Assembly (NCBI GenBank): GCA_008638415.1
Contig: VWVT01000012.1
Span: 62,001 to 126,000, forward strand
DNA length: 64,000 nt
Origin: Nocardiopsis sinuspersici
GTDB lineage: Bacteria; Actinomycetota; Actinomycetes; Streptosporangiales; Streptosporangiaceae
Direction: 5' to 3'
This document shows positions 34,224 to 42,863 of the stretch, piece by piece; within the stretch, counting starts at the first letter, position 1; every line of letters starts with the position of its first letter. A program made the position numbers and the translations under genes. The notes below the pieces were generated by a model. The model was not told where the DNA came from, searched no databases, and saw only the letters and a list, made by a program, of their open reading frames with translations.

Positions 34224-35165
34224 ATGCTGACCATCGGCGTAGACATCGGCGGTACCAAGATCGCCGCCGGAGTCGTCGACCCCGCCGGGCAGATCCTGGA
34301 CAAGGTCAAGTACCCCACGCCCAGCGACGACCCCGCCGCGCTGGCCGAGGTCGTGGCCAAGGCCGTCGACGAGCTGCGCGCGAGGCGGGGCGCCGTCGAG
34401 GCGGTCGGCGTGGGGGTGGCCGGGTTCGTGGACGAGGACCGCGCCACCGTGCAGGTCGCCGTCAACCTCGGGCTGCGCGAGGAGCCGCTCAGGGACCGTG
34501 TGCGGGAGCGTGTCGGCCTGCCCGTCGTCATCGAGAACGACGCCAACGCCGCCGCCTGGGCCGAGGCCAGGTTCGGGGCCGGACGCGGCAGCGACCACAT
34601 CGTCTGCGTCACCCTGGGCACCGGCATCGGCGGCGGCCTGGTCATCGGCGGCACCCTGCACCGGGGCCGCTACGGCGTGGCCGCGGAGATCGGCCACTAC
34701 CGGATGGTCCCCAACGGGCGCCGCTGCGCCTGCGGCAACCACGGCTGCTGGGAGCAGTACGCCAGCGGCCGCGCCCTGGTCGCCGAGGGCCAGGACCGGG
34801 CACGCACCGACCCACGGGCCGCCGAGCGCATGCTCAAGCTCGCCGACGGCGTCGTCGAGCAGGTCCAGGGCCACGTCATCACCCAGGCCGCGCTGGAGGG
34901 GGATCCGGCGGCCCTGGAGTGCTTCGCCGCCGTGGGCGAGTGGGCCGGGCTCGGCCTGGCCGACCTGGCCGCCATCCTCGACCCCGAGTGCTTCGTCCTG
35001 GGCGGCGGGGTCTCCGACGCCGGGGCCATCATCCTGGAACCGGTGCGCGCCTCCTTCGCGCGCCACGTCCCGGGCCGCCCCAACCGCCGCCTGGCCGACG
35101 TGCGCCTGGCCGAACTCGGCGGCGAGGCGGGCATCGTCGGCGCGGGAGACCTCGCCCGGCACTGA
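34224..35165 (+). CDS. glkA: ROK-family glucokinase
   Basis: 313 aa from ATG 34224 (AAGGAG eight bases upstream). ATP motif GVDIGGTKIAAGVVD (about 5-19), sugar-binding/catalytic IENDANAAAWAEARFG, phosphate motif VTLGTGIGGGLVIGG, and the ROK zinc site His in AEIGHYRM plus CACGNHGCWEQYASG. No N-terminal HTH, so it is a kinase rather than a ROK repressor. It phosphorylates glucose and, in Streptomyces, GlkA also mediates carbon catabolite repression. PfkA for the next committed glycolytic step is 8 kb away. Confidence 0.93.
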   Translation: MLTIGVDIGGTKIAAGVVDPAGQILDKVKYPTPSDDPAALAEVVAKAVDELRARRGAVEAVGVGVAGFVDEDRATVQVAVNLGLREEPLRDRVRERVGLPVVIENDANAAAWAEARFGAGRGSDHIVCVTLGTGIGGGLVIGGTLHRGRYGVAAEIGHYRMVPNGRRCACGNHGCWEQYASGRALVAEGQDRARTDPRAAERMLKLADGVVEQVQGHVITQAALEGDPAALECFAAVGEWAGLGLADLAAILDPECFVLGGGVSDAGAIILEPVRASFARHVPGRPNRRLADVRLAELGGEAGIVGAGDLARH

Positions 35166-35275
35166 CCGGCCCCGGCCCGGGCGGCCCCGCGCACACGTGG
35201 CCCCCGCGACCTCCACCGTGTGGACGCCGCGGGGGCCGACCGCCGTCCGCCGGTCCGGGCGGCCGCCGGACCGCC

Positions 35276-36088
35276 CTACTCCTTGGAGCCCTTCCTCGCG
35301 GCCCGCCTCTCCGCACGGCGGGCGCGGCGCTCCTCCTTGCGCTGTCCGCGCTCGGCGCGTCTGCGGTCCTTGTCACTGGCGTGCTGCTCGCGCCGGGCCT
35401 CCTTAGCCTCGGCCTCCAGCTCTTCCTTGATCGACTGCGCGTAGCGGTCCACGTACTCCTGGCCGGACAGCTCCATCAGCGCGTACATGATCTCGTCGGT
35501 GACCGCCCGCAGCACGCGGGGGTCCCTCTCCATGCCGTAGTAGCGGGAGAAGTCCAGCGGCTTGCCGAACCTGACCTTCGGGCGCACCCCCAGCTTGGGC
35601 ACGGTACGGCCCGGAGGCATGATCTTCTCCAGGTTGATCATCGCCATCGGGACGACCGGTGCCCTGGACTCCAGCGCCAGGCGGGCCACACCGGTACGGC
35701 CCCGGTACAGCTTGCCGTCGGGGGAGCGGGTGCCCTCGGGATAGATCCCCAGCAGGTCGCCGCGCTTGAGCACCCTCAGACCGGTGCGCAGCGCCGCCTC
35801 GCTGGCCTTGCCTCCGGAGCGGTCGATGGGGATCTGCCCCACCCCGGTGAAGAAGGCCCGGCTCAGCAGGCCCTTCACACCCGTGCCGGTGAAGTACTCG
35901 GCCTTGGCCAGGAACGTGATCTTGCGCGGTAGCGGCAGTGGGCCGAAGAAGTGGTCGGAGAACGACAGGTGGTTGCTGACCATGATGGCCGGACCCCGGC
36001 GCGGCACGTTCTCCACACCCTCGGCACGCGGTTGCCACAGCACGGCCAGAACCGGCCCCAGGAACGCCTTGACCACCCAGTAGAACAT
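35276..36088 (-). CDS. 1-acyl-sn-glycerol-3-phosphate acyltransferase family protein
   Basis: 270 aa. PlsC fold with catalytic NHLSFSDHFF (the NHx4D-type motif, about residue 39), glycerophosphate-binding GIYPEGTRSPDG (about 114-125) and an N-terminal hydrophobic segment for membrane association. The last 40 residues are extremely basic (Arg/Lys/Glu-rich), perhaps binding membrane phosphates. It should acylate lysophosphatidate in phospholipid synthesis. Divergent from the esterase gene. Confidence 0.9.
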   Translation of the reverse strand: MFYWVVKAFLGPVLAVLWQPRAEGVENVPRRGPAIMVSNHLSFSDHFFGPLPLPRKITFLAKAEYFTGTGVKGLLSRAFFTGVGQIPIDRSGGKASEAALRTGLRVLKRGDLLGIYPEGTRSPDGKLYRGRTGVARLALESRAPVVPMAMINLEKIMPPGRTVPKLGVRPKVRFGKPLDFSRYYGMERDPRVLRAVTDEIMYALMELSGQEYVDRYAQSIKEELEAEAKEARREQHASDKDRRRAERGQRKEERRARRAERRAARKGSKE

Positions 36089-36472
36089 CGCTCAGATCAC
36101 CCCTGCACACGCGGGGAGCACTGGGCAGGGTCTGCCACGATCACTGTCCCGCTCGGCCGACATTGCCAGGTGGGTCCGCGCCCGAGTGACACGGGGAGAG
36201 CCGCCTGACGTGCGCCATCCTCCCACCGTGTGGGGGCGAGTGCCAAAGCGCCCCCGATCGGGCCCTTCGCCCATCGCAGAAGAGGATACTCAGTCGGCCC
36301 GCGCGGCACGCGACTCCCCTCTCCGCTCCGGAGGCGGGAGCGTTAGTGTGCACTCATGGCAAACAGTCCGCCGAGCGGCTAGCCTCACGGCTGGAGGCAG
36401 GATCGGTGCGCCCCCGACGACCGCGCTCCGGCCACCCGCGTCCCCGTACCGCATGACTCCTGGAGCCGCTCC
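36089..36472. other. Divergent intergenic between plsC-like and esterase genes
   Basis: 384 bp, no gene seen. GGCTAGCCTCACGGC near 36373 includes TAGCCT, a weak -10 candidate for the esterase gene about 100 bp downstream. The segment 36270-36300 (GCAGAAGAGGATACTCAG) is less GC-rich. Confidence 0.35.
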
Positions 36473-37270
36473 GTGAGACCGTCCAACGCCCTCCCCCTGA
36501 TCCCGGGCGCGGAGCCGTTCAGCCACCGCGGGTCGGAGGTCGGCGTCCTGCTCTGCCACGGGTTCACCGGTTCGCCGTACTCGATGCGTCCCTGGGGCGA
36601 GTACCTGGCCGCCGCCGGACTCAGCGTGGAGGCGCCCCTGCTGCCGGGGCACGGCACGGTCTGGCGGGACATGAACCTCACCACCAGCGACGACTGGCTG
36701 GCCGAGGTCGAGCGGGCCCTGCTGGAGCTGGCCTTGCGCTGCGCGGAGGTGTTCGTCATGGGACTGTCCATGGGCGGCGCCCTCACCCTGCGCCTGGCGC
36801 AGCGGCACCCCGACCTCGTACGCGGAGCCGTTCTCGTCAACCCCTCCCTTGCCGTGGAGGACCCGCGCCTGCCCCTCATCGCCCCGTTCCGCCGGGCGAT
36901 CTCGCGGATCATGCCCTCCACACCCGGCCTGGCCTGCGACATCTCCAAGGACGACACCTCCGAGGGCGGCTACGACCGCGTGCCCACCGCGGCCGCGGCG
37001 ACACTCCCGAAGCTGTGGCGCGAAGTTCAGGAGGGCATGTCCGGTTTGCGAGCGCCGATCCTGGCCTACCGGAGCACCCAGGACCACGTCGTGGGACCGA
37101 GCAGTCTGCGTATCCTCGCTAGGAGAGCGGTCAACACCCGGCTGATGATCCACCCGCTCCACGACAGCTACCACGTGGCGACCCTCGACCATGACGCCGC
37201 CACCATCTTCGACGGGAGCCTCGCCTTCGTGCGAGAGCACAGCAGAAGCGGGGAAGGAGCCGACAGATGA
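36473..37270 (+). CDS. Alpha/beta-hydrolase esterase/lipase (Est30-like)
   Basis: 265 aa from GTG 36473 (TGGAGC upstream). Oxyanion/lid region LLCHGFTGSPYSMRP, nucleophile elbow FVMGLSMGGAL (Ser near residue 100), acid in STQDHVVGPSS, and His in LHDSYHVATLDHDA, the pattern of carboxylesterase/monoacylglycerol-lipase family COG1647. Likely a cytoplasmic short-chain ester hydrolase. Its stop overlaps the next start (ATGA), so the two genes are coupled. Confidence 0.88.
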   Translation: MRPSNALPLIPGAEPFSHRGSEVGVLLCHGFTGSPYSMRPWGEYLAAAGLSVEAPLLPGHGTVWRDMNLTTSDDWLAEVERALLELALRCAEVFVMGLSMGGALTLRLAQRHPDLVRGAVLVNPSLAVEDPRLPLIAPFRRAISRIMPSTPGLACDISKDDTSEGGYDRVPTAAAATLPKLWREVQEGMSGLRAPILAYRSTQDHVVGPSSLRILARRAVNTRLMIHPLHDSYHVATLDHDAATIFDGSLAFVREHSRSGEGADR

Positions 37271-38202
37271 CGCAACGTCGGGGCAACGGCCTGCTCGCCG
37301 ACGCCTACGTGCCCCTGATCCTGCTCGCGTCCCCGCACGCCGACCTGATGCTGGAGGCCCTGCGCCGCAGCGGCATCGCCGCCTACGCGGTCCCCCTGGA
37401 CGAGGACGTCCTCGACCCCGCCGGAGGCCAGGACGACGACCCGCCCACCGACCACCTGTACGTGGACGCCGAGGAGAGGACCGCCGCCGAGCGGGTCCTG
37501 GGCGCAGAACTGCCCGAACTGGACGACCGCCCCGAGGCGGCGCCCGACCTGCTGGCCCCGCGTGAGCCCCGGCCCGACACAGACGACGAGGAGGGCGGCG
37601 GGACCGCCGCCTCCGGAAGCCCGGCCCCGGGCGCTTCGGCCTCCGACGCCACGGTCGGCGGCGACCTGCTGGACGGCCCGCCCGACAACGTCGACCCCGA
37701 CGCCGCTCCCGCCGAGCCCGCCGACGAGGACGAGGTCTGGAACGACCTGGTCGCGCGCTTCTACGACGACGCCGACACCCCCGCCGAACGGCGCCGCGCC
37801 TCCTGGCCCGACGCCGAGAACCTCGGCGCACCAGAACGGGACGGGGACACCTTCTCCGTCGGCGACCTCCTGGCCGAGGGGCCCGCGGAGGCCGGCGGCG
37901 GCCGCGACGAAGCGGAGGAGGAGGCCCGCCGCCGGGCCGAGGCGGAACTGGAGGGCCACTACGAGCCGCCGCCCCCGCCGCCCCTGCTCCAGGGCGACCG
38001 GGTGGGCATCGCCGCCTGGTTCGGCCTGCTGGGCGCACCGGTGCTGGTGTTCGGCGCCGCCTTCGTCGGCGTCACCCTGCCCAACTGGCTGATGTTCGCG
38101 GCGGTGCTGGCGTTCCTGGTCAGCTTCGTCGTGCTCATCCTGCGCATGACCGACTCCCGGCCCCCCGACGACGGCGGGCCCGACAACGGGGCGGTGGTCT
38201 GA
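37267..38202 (+). CDS. Membrane protein with DUF2007-like N-terminus
   Basis: 311 aa. ATG 37267 overlaps the esterase stop by four bases. Residues 13-80 (VPLILLASPHADLMLEALRRSGIAAYAV ... DHLYVDAEERTAAERVLGAEL) resemble the small DUF2007 signal-transducing fold. A long acidic, Pro/Asp/Glu-rich disordered region (about 85-235) follows, then two C-terminal helices (about 249-270 and 276-297). Function unknown. Coupling with the esterase upstream and the MacS-like kinase four bases downstream suggests one operon. Confidence 0.75.
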   Translation: MTQRRGNGLLADAYVPLILLASPHADLMLEALRRSGIAAYAVPLDEDVLDPAGGQDDDPPTDHLYVDAEERTAAERVLGAELPELDDRPEAAPDLLAPREPRPDTDDEEGGGTAASGSPAPGASASDATVGGDLLDGPPDNVDPDAAPAEPADEDEVWNDLVARFYDDADTPAERRRASWPDAENLGAPERDGDTFSVGDLLAEGPAEAGGGRDEAEEEARRRAEAELEGHYEPPPPPPLLQGDRVGIAAWFGLLGAPVLVFGAAFVGVTLPNWLMFAAVLAFLVSFVVLILRMTDSRPPDDGGPDNGAVV

Positions 38203-38205
38203 CCA

Positions 38206-39393
38206 CTGGGCTTCGACGTCCCCCTCTGGCGGTCCTTCGCCGTCTTTCGCGCGGCGGCCCTGGCCTACTCCCTGCTCCTCGCCGTCCAGCACCACGAACA
38301 CCTGTCCCGGCCCTGGCTGGCCTGGACGGTGCTGGCGGTGATGTCGGCGTGGACCGTGGCCACCACGTACGGCTACGCCCGGCCCGAGCACCGCACCTGG
38401 CGCCTGCTCACCGCCGACCTGGCGGTGGCCTTCGCGTGCCTGTTCGCCACCGCCGCCGCGGCCACGCCGTTCTACCTCACCCAGGCCCCGCCGCTGAGCG
38501 GCTACTGGTTCGCCGGGGCGGCCCTGGCGGCCAGCGTCATCTGGGGCAGGCGCGGCGCGGCCACCGTCGCCCTGCTCTACGGGATCTGCGACATCACCCT
38601 GCGCGTGGTCATGGGCGCCGCCGTGACCGCCGCGACCGCCCGCGGCGTGGTGCTGCTCCTCCTGGCCGGGCTGGCCGTCGGGTACATGGCCCGGGTGGCC
38701 GGGCAGGCCGAGGAGCGCTTCGCCCGGGCGGTCGCGCTGGAGGCGCGCATCCGCGAGCGCGAGCAGCTGGCCCGCTCGATCCACGACTCGGTGCTGCAAG
38801 TGCTGTCCCTGGTGGGGCGGCGCGGCGCCGAGGCCGGGGGAGAGGCCGCGGAGCTGGGACGGATGGCCGGTGAGCAGGAGGTGCGGCTGCGCGCCCTGGT
38901 CGCCGACGGGCTGCCCTCGGAGGCTCCCGCGGACGGGGAGGGGGCCGCGGGGAGGAGGCCCGGCCACACGGACGCGGGAGGGCCCGGCGCAGCGGTGGCC
39001 GGCGGGTCGGTGGACCTGCGCGAGCTGGTGCGCCGCACCGAGTCGGTCCACGTGTCGGTGTCGGCGCCCGCCACACCCGTCACCCTGCCCGCGCACACCG
39101 CCGAGGAGCTGGCCGCCGCCGTCCTCGCCGCCCTGGACAACGTGCGGCGGCACTGCCCGCGGGGCACCCGCGCCTGGGTCCTGGTGGAGGACGAGGAGGA
39201 CGCGGTGACCGTTTCCGTGCGCGACGAGGGTCCCGGCATCCCGCCCGGGCGGCTGGAGGCGGCCCGCTCCGACGGCCGCCTCGGCGTGGCCCAGTCCGTC
39301 CGTGGGCGCCTGCGCGACCTGGGCGGCACCGTCGAGTACGTGTCGGTCCCGGGGCAGGGCACCGAGGTGGAGATGCGCGTTCCCCGGCGCTGA
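38206..39393 (+). CDS. macS: MacS-like sensor histidine kinase
   Basis: 395 aa if it starts at CTG 38206. The first ATG/GTG codon in frame (GTG 38329) would remove 41 residues (LGFDVPLWRSFAVFRAAALAYSL...) that match the usual beginning of the family, and a stop at 38200-38202 limits any earlier start. Five or six membrane helices (about 10-160, DUF5931-like), then dimerisation helix with phospho-acceptor His193 in LARSIHDSVLQVL, and the ATPase domain with N box DNVRRHC and G boxes DEGPGIPPGRL and GRLGVAQSV. MacS-MacR controls morphology and antibiotics in Streptomyces. The likely partner, macR, lies 5 kb away on the other strand. Confidence 0.85.
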   Translation: MGFDVPLWRSFAVFRAAALAYSLLLAVQHHEHLSRPWLAWTVLAVMSAWTVATTYGYARPEHRTWRLLTADLAVAFACLFATAAAATPFYLTQAPPLSGYWFAGAALAASVIWGRRGAATVALLYGICDITLRVVMGAAVTAATARGVVLLLLAGLAVGYMARVAGQAEERFARAVALEARIREREQLARSIHDSVLQVLSLVGRRGAEAGGEAAELGRMAGEQEVRLRALVADGLPSEAPADGEGAAGRRPGHTDAGGPGAAVAGGSVDLRELVRRTESVHVSVSAPATPVTLPAHTAEELAAAVLAALDNVRRHCPRGTRAWVLVEDEEDAVTVSVRDEGPGIPPGRLEAARSDGRLGVAQSVRGRLRDLGGTVEYVSVPGQGTEVEMRVPRR

Positions 39394-39424
39394 GGCGCCC
39401 CGGCGCGGGACGGCCGCGGAAGGC

Positions 39425-40171
39425 TCACAGGGGCGGGCCGTGGCCCGGTTCCTCCTGGTGGGAGAAGCGCTGTTCCCGCCAGGGGTCGGCACGGTTGTGG
39501 TAGCCGCGCTCCTCCCAGAAGCCACGGCGGTCCGCGGTCATGTACTCCACCGCGCGCAGCCACTTCACGCTCTTCCACCCGTACAGGTGCGGTACCACCA
39601 GCCGCAGCGGGGCACCGTGCTCGGGGCCGAGCGGCTCCCCGCCCCGGTGGGTGGCCAGCAGCACCCCCTCGGACAGGAAGTCGTCCAGGCGCAGGTTCGC
39701 GCTGTAGCCGTACTCGCCCCAGGCCATCACGTGCGTCACCTCGGGCGCGGGCGGGACGGCGGCGACCAGGTCGGCGGCGCTCACCCCGTGCCAGGGCACC
39801 TCGGGGATGCTGAAGCGCATCACGCAGTGGAAGTCGCTCGTCGAGTCCACACGCGGAAGCCGGGTGAACTCCTCCCACGTCCAGCGGTAGGACCCCAGGT
39901 CCTCGGTCGCCCCCATGATCCGGAAGTCCCACCTTCGCGGGCGGAAGGCGGGAACCGGTCCGTAGTACAGCGGCTTGTGCTCGTGGCGCACCGCCTGGCC
40001 CGGAGGCAGCCGCGACCGGTCTTCCCTCGCGCCGCCCCCGTCCGTTCCCTCGGACAATCCGTCCCCCTGCTCGTCTCTCGGCCCCCGGGGCCGTGCCCGC
40101 CCGGTCGGAGCGGGACGCGCTCCCGGCGTCCGGCCATCCTGCCAGGCGCCGACGAGAGCCAGGTCACTCAC
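39425..40171 (-). CDS. Sulfite-oxidase-like molybdopterin oxidoreductase
   Basis: 248 aa from GTG 40171; an earlier start is possible but the added residues look unlike protein. SUOX/MsrP-type fold with the molybdenum-ligating Cys in STSDFHCVMRFS (about residue 120), then VPWHGVSAADL, DDFLSEGVLLATHRGGEPLGPEHG and LRLVVPHLYGWKSVKWL, all family signatures. It lacks a Tat signal, so it is cytoplasmic. Substrate unknown (sulfite or a sulfoxide). Convergent with macS and divergent from the aro leader. Confidence 0.88.
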   Translation of the reverse strand: MSDLALVGAWQDGRTPGARPAPTGRARPRGPRDEQGDGLSEGTDGGGAREDRSRLPPGQAVRHEHKPLYYGPVPAFRPRRWDFRIMGATEDLGSYRWTWEEFTRLPRVDSTSDFHCVMRFSIPEVPWHGVSAADLVAAVPPAPEVTHVMAWGEYGYSANLRLDDFLSEGVLLATHRGGEPLGPEHGAPLRLVVPHLYGWKSVKWLRAVEYMTADRRGFWEERGYHNRADPWREQRFSHQEEPGHGPPL

Positions 40172-40203
40172 CCCGGTCGTGCGCGAACCCGGGGGGAGTG
40201 CGC

Positions 40204-40209
40204 TATAGT
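40204..40209 (+). promoter_or_regulatory. -10 element of the aroF leader promoter
   Basis: TATAGT, close to TATAAT. A start site six to eight bases downstream would fall on or next to the leader-peptide ATG (40217), giving a leaderless leader peptide. No clear -35. Confidence 0.6.
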
Positions 40210-40216
40210 CACTGCC

Positions 40217-40288
40217 ATGCAGCGAAACTTCTGGCGCTTTTATGGCTACCGGCCCGATACCCCGGTCGCCTGTAAAGCGCTGCGCTGA
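40217..40288 (+). CDS. Aromatic-rich leader peptide of DAHP synthase
   Basis: 23 codons: MQRNFWRFYGY followed by RPDTPVACKALR and TGA. Five of residues 5-11 are aromatic (Phe, Trp, Phe, Tyr, Tyr), so all three end products of the shikimate pathway are sampled. It starts just after a strong -10 and is followed by a terminator hairpin, and the next gene is the first enzyme of aromatic biosynthesis. This is the layout of ribosome-mediated attenuation. I infer that shortage of charged aromatic tRNAs stalls the ribosome and favours read-through. Confidence 0.85.
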   Translation: MQRNFWRFYGYRPDTPVACKALR

Positions 40289-40331
40289 CACAGACGACTT
40301 GAACCCCGGGCCGGTAGAGCCCGGGGTTTTC
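40246..40331 (+). promoter_or_regulatory. Attenuator with alternative pairing upstream of aroF
   Basis: Terminator: AACCCCGGG (40302-40310) pairs with CCCGGGGTT (40320-40328), then TTCTCG. Alternative: CTACCGGCCC (40246-40255, inside the leader ORF) is exactly complementary to GGGCCGGTAG (40308-40317), which overlaps the terminator arm and loop, so the two cannot form together. A third helix, GCGCTTT (40234-40240) with AAAGCGC (40274-40280), encloses the first antiterminator arm and covers the Trp-Arg-Phe codons, so a ribosome there would melt it. Confidence 0.75.
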
Positions 40332-40392
40332 TCGTGTCCCGGGCTTCACGCGGTTCGGACCTCCAACCGACAAGCAGCTAGGGACACCCCAC

Positions 40393-41439
40393 ATGGTCAT
40401 CGTGATGGCACCGGACGCCACCTCGGACAACATCGGCGATCTCGTCGAACTCGTCGCCTCCGCCGGAGGCGAGGCCTACGTGACGCGCGGCGTGAGCCGC
40501 ACGATCATCGGCCTCGTCGGCGACGTCGAGCGCTTCCAGGACCTGGGCCTGGCCGCCAAGCCGGGGGTCAGCGACGTCCTGCGCATCTCCGTCCCCTACA
40601 AGCTCGTCAGCCGCGAGAACCACGACAGCCGCAGCGTCGTCAGTGTGCGCGGCGTGCCCATCGGCGGCGACAACGTCACCGTCATCGCCGGGCCGTGCGC
40701 CGTCGAGACCCCCGAGCAGACCCTCGCCGCGGCGCGGATGGCGCTGGAGGCCGGTGCGTCCCTGCTGCGCGGCGGCGCCTACAAGCCCCGCACCTCCCCC
40801 TACGCCTTCCAGGGCCTGGGCGAGGAGGGCCTGAAGATCCTCTCCGAGGTGCGCACCGAGACCGGACTGCCCATCGTCACCGAGGTCGTGGACGCCGCCG
40901 ACGTCGAACTCGTCGCCTCCTACGCCGACATGCTCCAGGTCGGCACCCGCAACATGCAGAACTTCGCCCTCCTGCAGGCCGTGGGCGACGCGGGCAAGCC
41001 CGTCCTGCTCAAACGCGGCATGAGCGCCACCATCGAGGAGTGGCTGATGGCCGCCGAGTACATCGCCCAGCGCGGCAACCTCGACATCGTCCTGTGCGAG
41101 CGCGGCATCCGCACCTTCGAGAAGGCCACCCGCAACACCCTTGACATCAGCGCCGTCCCGGTCGCCCAGAGCCTGTCCCACCTGCCGGTGATCGTCGACC
41201 CGTCCCATTCGGGCGGCAAGCGCGACCTGGTCCTGCCGCTCTCGCGCGCGGCCGTCGCGGTCGGCGCCGACGGTGTCATCGTGGACGTGCACCCGAGCCC
41301 CGAGAGCGCCCTGTGCGACGGCCCGCAGGCCCTCCTGCGGGAGGACCTGGCCGAGCTGCGGGACCTGGCGGGCACCCTGGCCACCCTGAACGGGCGTGTC
41401 CTCACCCCGGCGCCCGACCTCCAGCCGACCCGCATATGA
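40393..41439 (+). CDS. aroF: 3-deoxy-7-phosphoheptulonate synthase, type I-beta
   Basis: 348 aa. Condenses phosphoenolpyruvate and erythrose 4-phosphate, the entry step of the shikimate pathway. An N-terminal ferredoxin-like regulatory domain (about 1-70, MVIVMAPDATSDNIGDLVEL) is typical of the I-beta class (Thermotoga-like), where it mediates feedback by Tyr/Phe. The barrel contains IAGPCAVETPEQ (metal Cys), GGAYKPRTSPYAFQGLG, VGTRNMQNF, LLKRGMSATIEEW, LCERGIRTFE and VDPSHSGGKRDLV. The attenuator upstream plus this domain imply control at both RNA and enzyme level. Confidence 0.95.
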   Translation: MVIVMAPDATSDNIGDLVELVASAGGEAYVTRGVSRTIIGLVGDVERFQDLGLAAKPGVSDVLRISVPYKLVSRENHDSRSVVSVRGVPIGGDNVTVIAGPCAVETPEQTLAAARMALEAGASLLRGGAYKPRTSPYAFQGLGEEGLKILSEVRTETGLPIVTEVVDAADVELVASYADMLQVGTRNMQNFALLQAVGDAGKPVLLKRGMSATIEEWLMAAEYIAQRGNLDIVLCERGIRTFEKATRNTLDISAVPVAQSLSHLPVIVDPSHSGGKRDLVLPLSRAAVAVGADGVIVDVHPSPESALCDGPQALLREDLAELRDLAGTLATLNGRVLTPAPDLQPTRI

Positions 41440-41459
41440 GGTCGCGGAGCTGAGACGAC

Positions 41460-41494
41460 GGTGCCCCGACCCCGTCACCGGGAGCCGGGGCACC
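41460..41494. terminator. Bidirectional terminator between aroF and thiI
   Basis: GGTGCCCCG / CGGGGCACC, 9-bp arms, between the two convergent stop codons. Confidence 0.65.
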
Positions 41495-41573
41495 GCGGAC
41501 CCCCGGGTCCGTTCTCCGGGCGGCTCGGCCACGGGGACGGGCCCGGCGGAGCCGCACCCACGGCAGGCGCCGC

Positions 41574-42863
41574 TCAGGCGGGGGTGGCCACCGGCGCGCT
41601 CGCGGGGGCCACGCGACTGGGCGCCTCATCGCCCAGGAAGCTGGGCTTGTGCACCTGCGCGGTGGAGACCAGGTGCTCGGCCAGCTCCTCGGCGTCCAGG
41701 CGCTTCTCGATCTGGCGCAGGTCCGGGATCTTGGCCGCGGTCTCCACCTGGCGCGGGGTCAGCATGGTGCAGCAGTCCTCGTCGGGCAGCTCCGAGATGG
41801 CCAGCGTCCCGATCCGGCGCGCGTGGTCCATGATCTCGGTCTTGTCCATGCCGATGAGCGGACGCAGGATCGGCAGGTCCACCGCGTCGTCCAGGGCGGT
41901 CAGGTTGGTCATGGTCTGGCTGGAGACCTGGCCCAGCGCGTCCCCGGTGATCAGGCACTCCGCGCCCAGGTCGTCGGCGAGCGCCTCGGCGGTCTTGAGC
42001 ATCAGACGGCGCTGGGCGACGATCTGCAACCGCTCGATCCCCGAGGTCTTCAACTGCTGCTGGGCCTTGCCGAAGGGGACCACGAACAGCCGCGAGCCCA
42101 CCTGGTAGCGGTCAAGCTGGCGGACCAGGCTGTAGGCCTTGTAGATGGACTCCGGGCCGGTGAACGGCATCCCGGAGAAGTGCAGGAAGTCGACCTTCAG
42201 GCCGCGCCGGATCATCCGGTGCGCGGCGACGGGGGAGTCGATCCCGCCCGACATCAGCACCAGGCCGCGGCCGCTCATCCCGGCGGGCAGGCCGCCCTGT
42301 CCGGGGATGCCGTCGGTGAACACGAACGCCTCGTCCCTGTCCACCTCCACGTACAGGGTGTTGTCGGGACGCTTGAGGTTCACCTTGTACCCGTACGCCT
42401 CGATGACCTTCGAGCCCAGGTACCCGGCCAGTTCCGAGGAGGTCATCTCGAAGCGCTTGTCGCGGCGGCGGGCGCGCACGGCGAAGGTGCCCTCGCGCCC
42501 GGCCATGGAGCGCACGCCGATGTCGGTGATCGCGTCCAGGTCCTTGGCCACCCGGCGGACCAGGTGCACCCACACCACGCCCATCACGTTGGCCATGCGG
42601 TCGGCGATCTCGGCGATCTCCAGGTCGGAGGCCCCGGGCTTGCGCACGATGATCACGCCCGCGCCGCGCTGGGAGAGGCGGACGTCGCCCAGGTCGCGCA
42701 CGGAGGAGCGGATGTTGTTGTGCAGCCGCCGCTCGAAGAGCTTGCGGTTGGAGCCCTTGAGGACGATCTCGCCGAGCTTCATGAGCACGCAGAGCTCGCC
42801 GAGCCCGGCGTCGGATCCGGCCTGGGCTGCGGTGAGCGGCGCGGATTCAGGCGACGCGGACAT
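41574..42863 (-). CDS. thiI: tRNA 4-thiouridine / thiazole sulfurtransferase ThiI
   Basis: 429 aa from ATG 42863 (GGAGG seven bases upstream). N-terminal ferredoxin-like plus THUMP domain (about 25-185), then a PP-loop ATPase domain with VLMSGGIDSPVAAHRM (about 202-217) and GDALGQVSSQTMTNL. It ends soon after EDCCTMLTPRQVETAAK, with no C-terminal rhodanese domain, so sulfur must come from another protein. It transfers sulfur to tRNA U8 and in some bacteria to ThiS. The thiOSG genes 5-8 kb away fit that second role, but ThiI is not in their operon. Confidence 0.93.
   Translation of the reverse strand: MSASPESAPLTAAQAGSDAGLGELCVLMKLGEIVLKGSNRKLFERRLHNNIRSSVRDLGDVRLSQRGAGVIIVRKPGASDLEIAEIADRMANVMGVVWVHLVRRVAKDLDAITDIGVRSMAGREGTFAVRARRRDKRFEMTSSELAGYLGSKVIEAYGYKVNLKRPDNTLYVEVDRDEAFVFTDGIPGQGGLPAGMSGRGLVLMSGGIDSPVAAHRMIRRGLKVDFLHFSGMPFTGPESIYKAYSLVRQLDRYQVGSRLFVVPFGKAQQQLKTSGIERLQIVAQRRLMLKTAEALADDLGAECLITGDALGQVSSQTMTNLTALDDAVDLPILRPLIGMDKTEIMDHARRIGTLAISELPDEDCCTMLTPRQVETAAKIPDLRQIEKRLDAEELAEHLVSTAQVHKPSFLGDEAPSRVAPASAPVATPA

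Noticed and set aside
37168-39525. 785-codon minus-strand open frame
   Set aside because: Antisense to the DUF2007-like and macS genes; composition is Gly/Val/Arg-rich without structure. Shadow.
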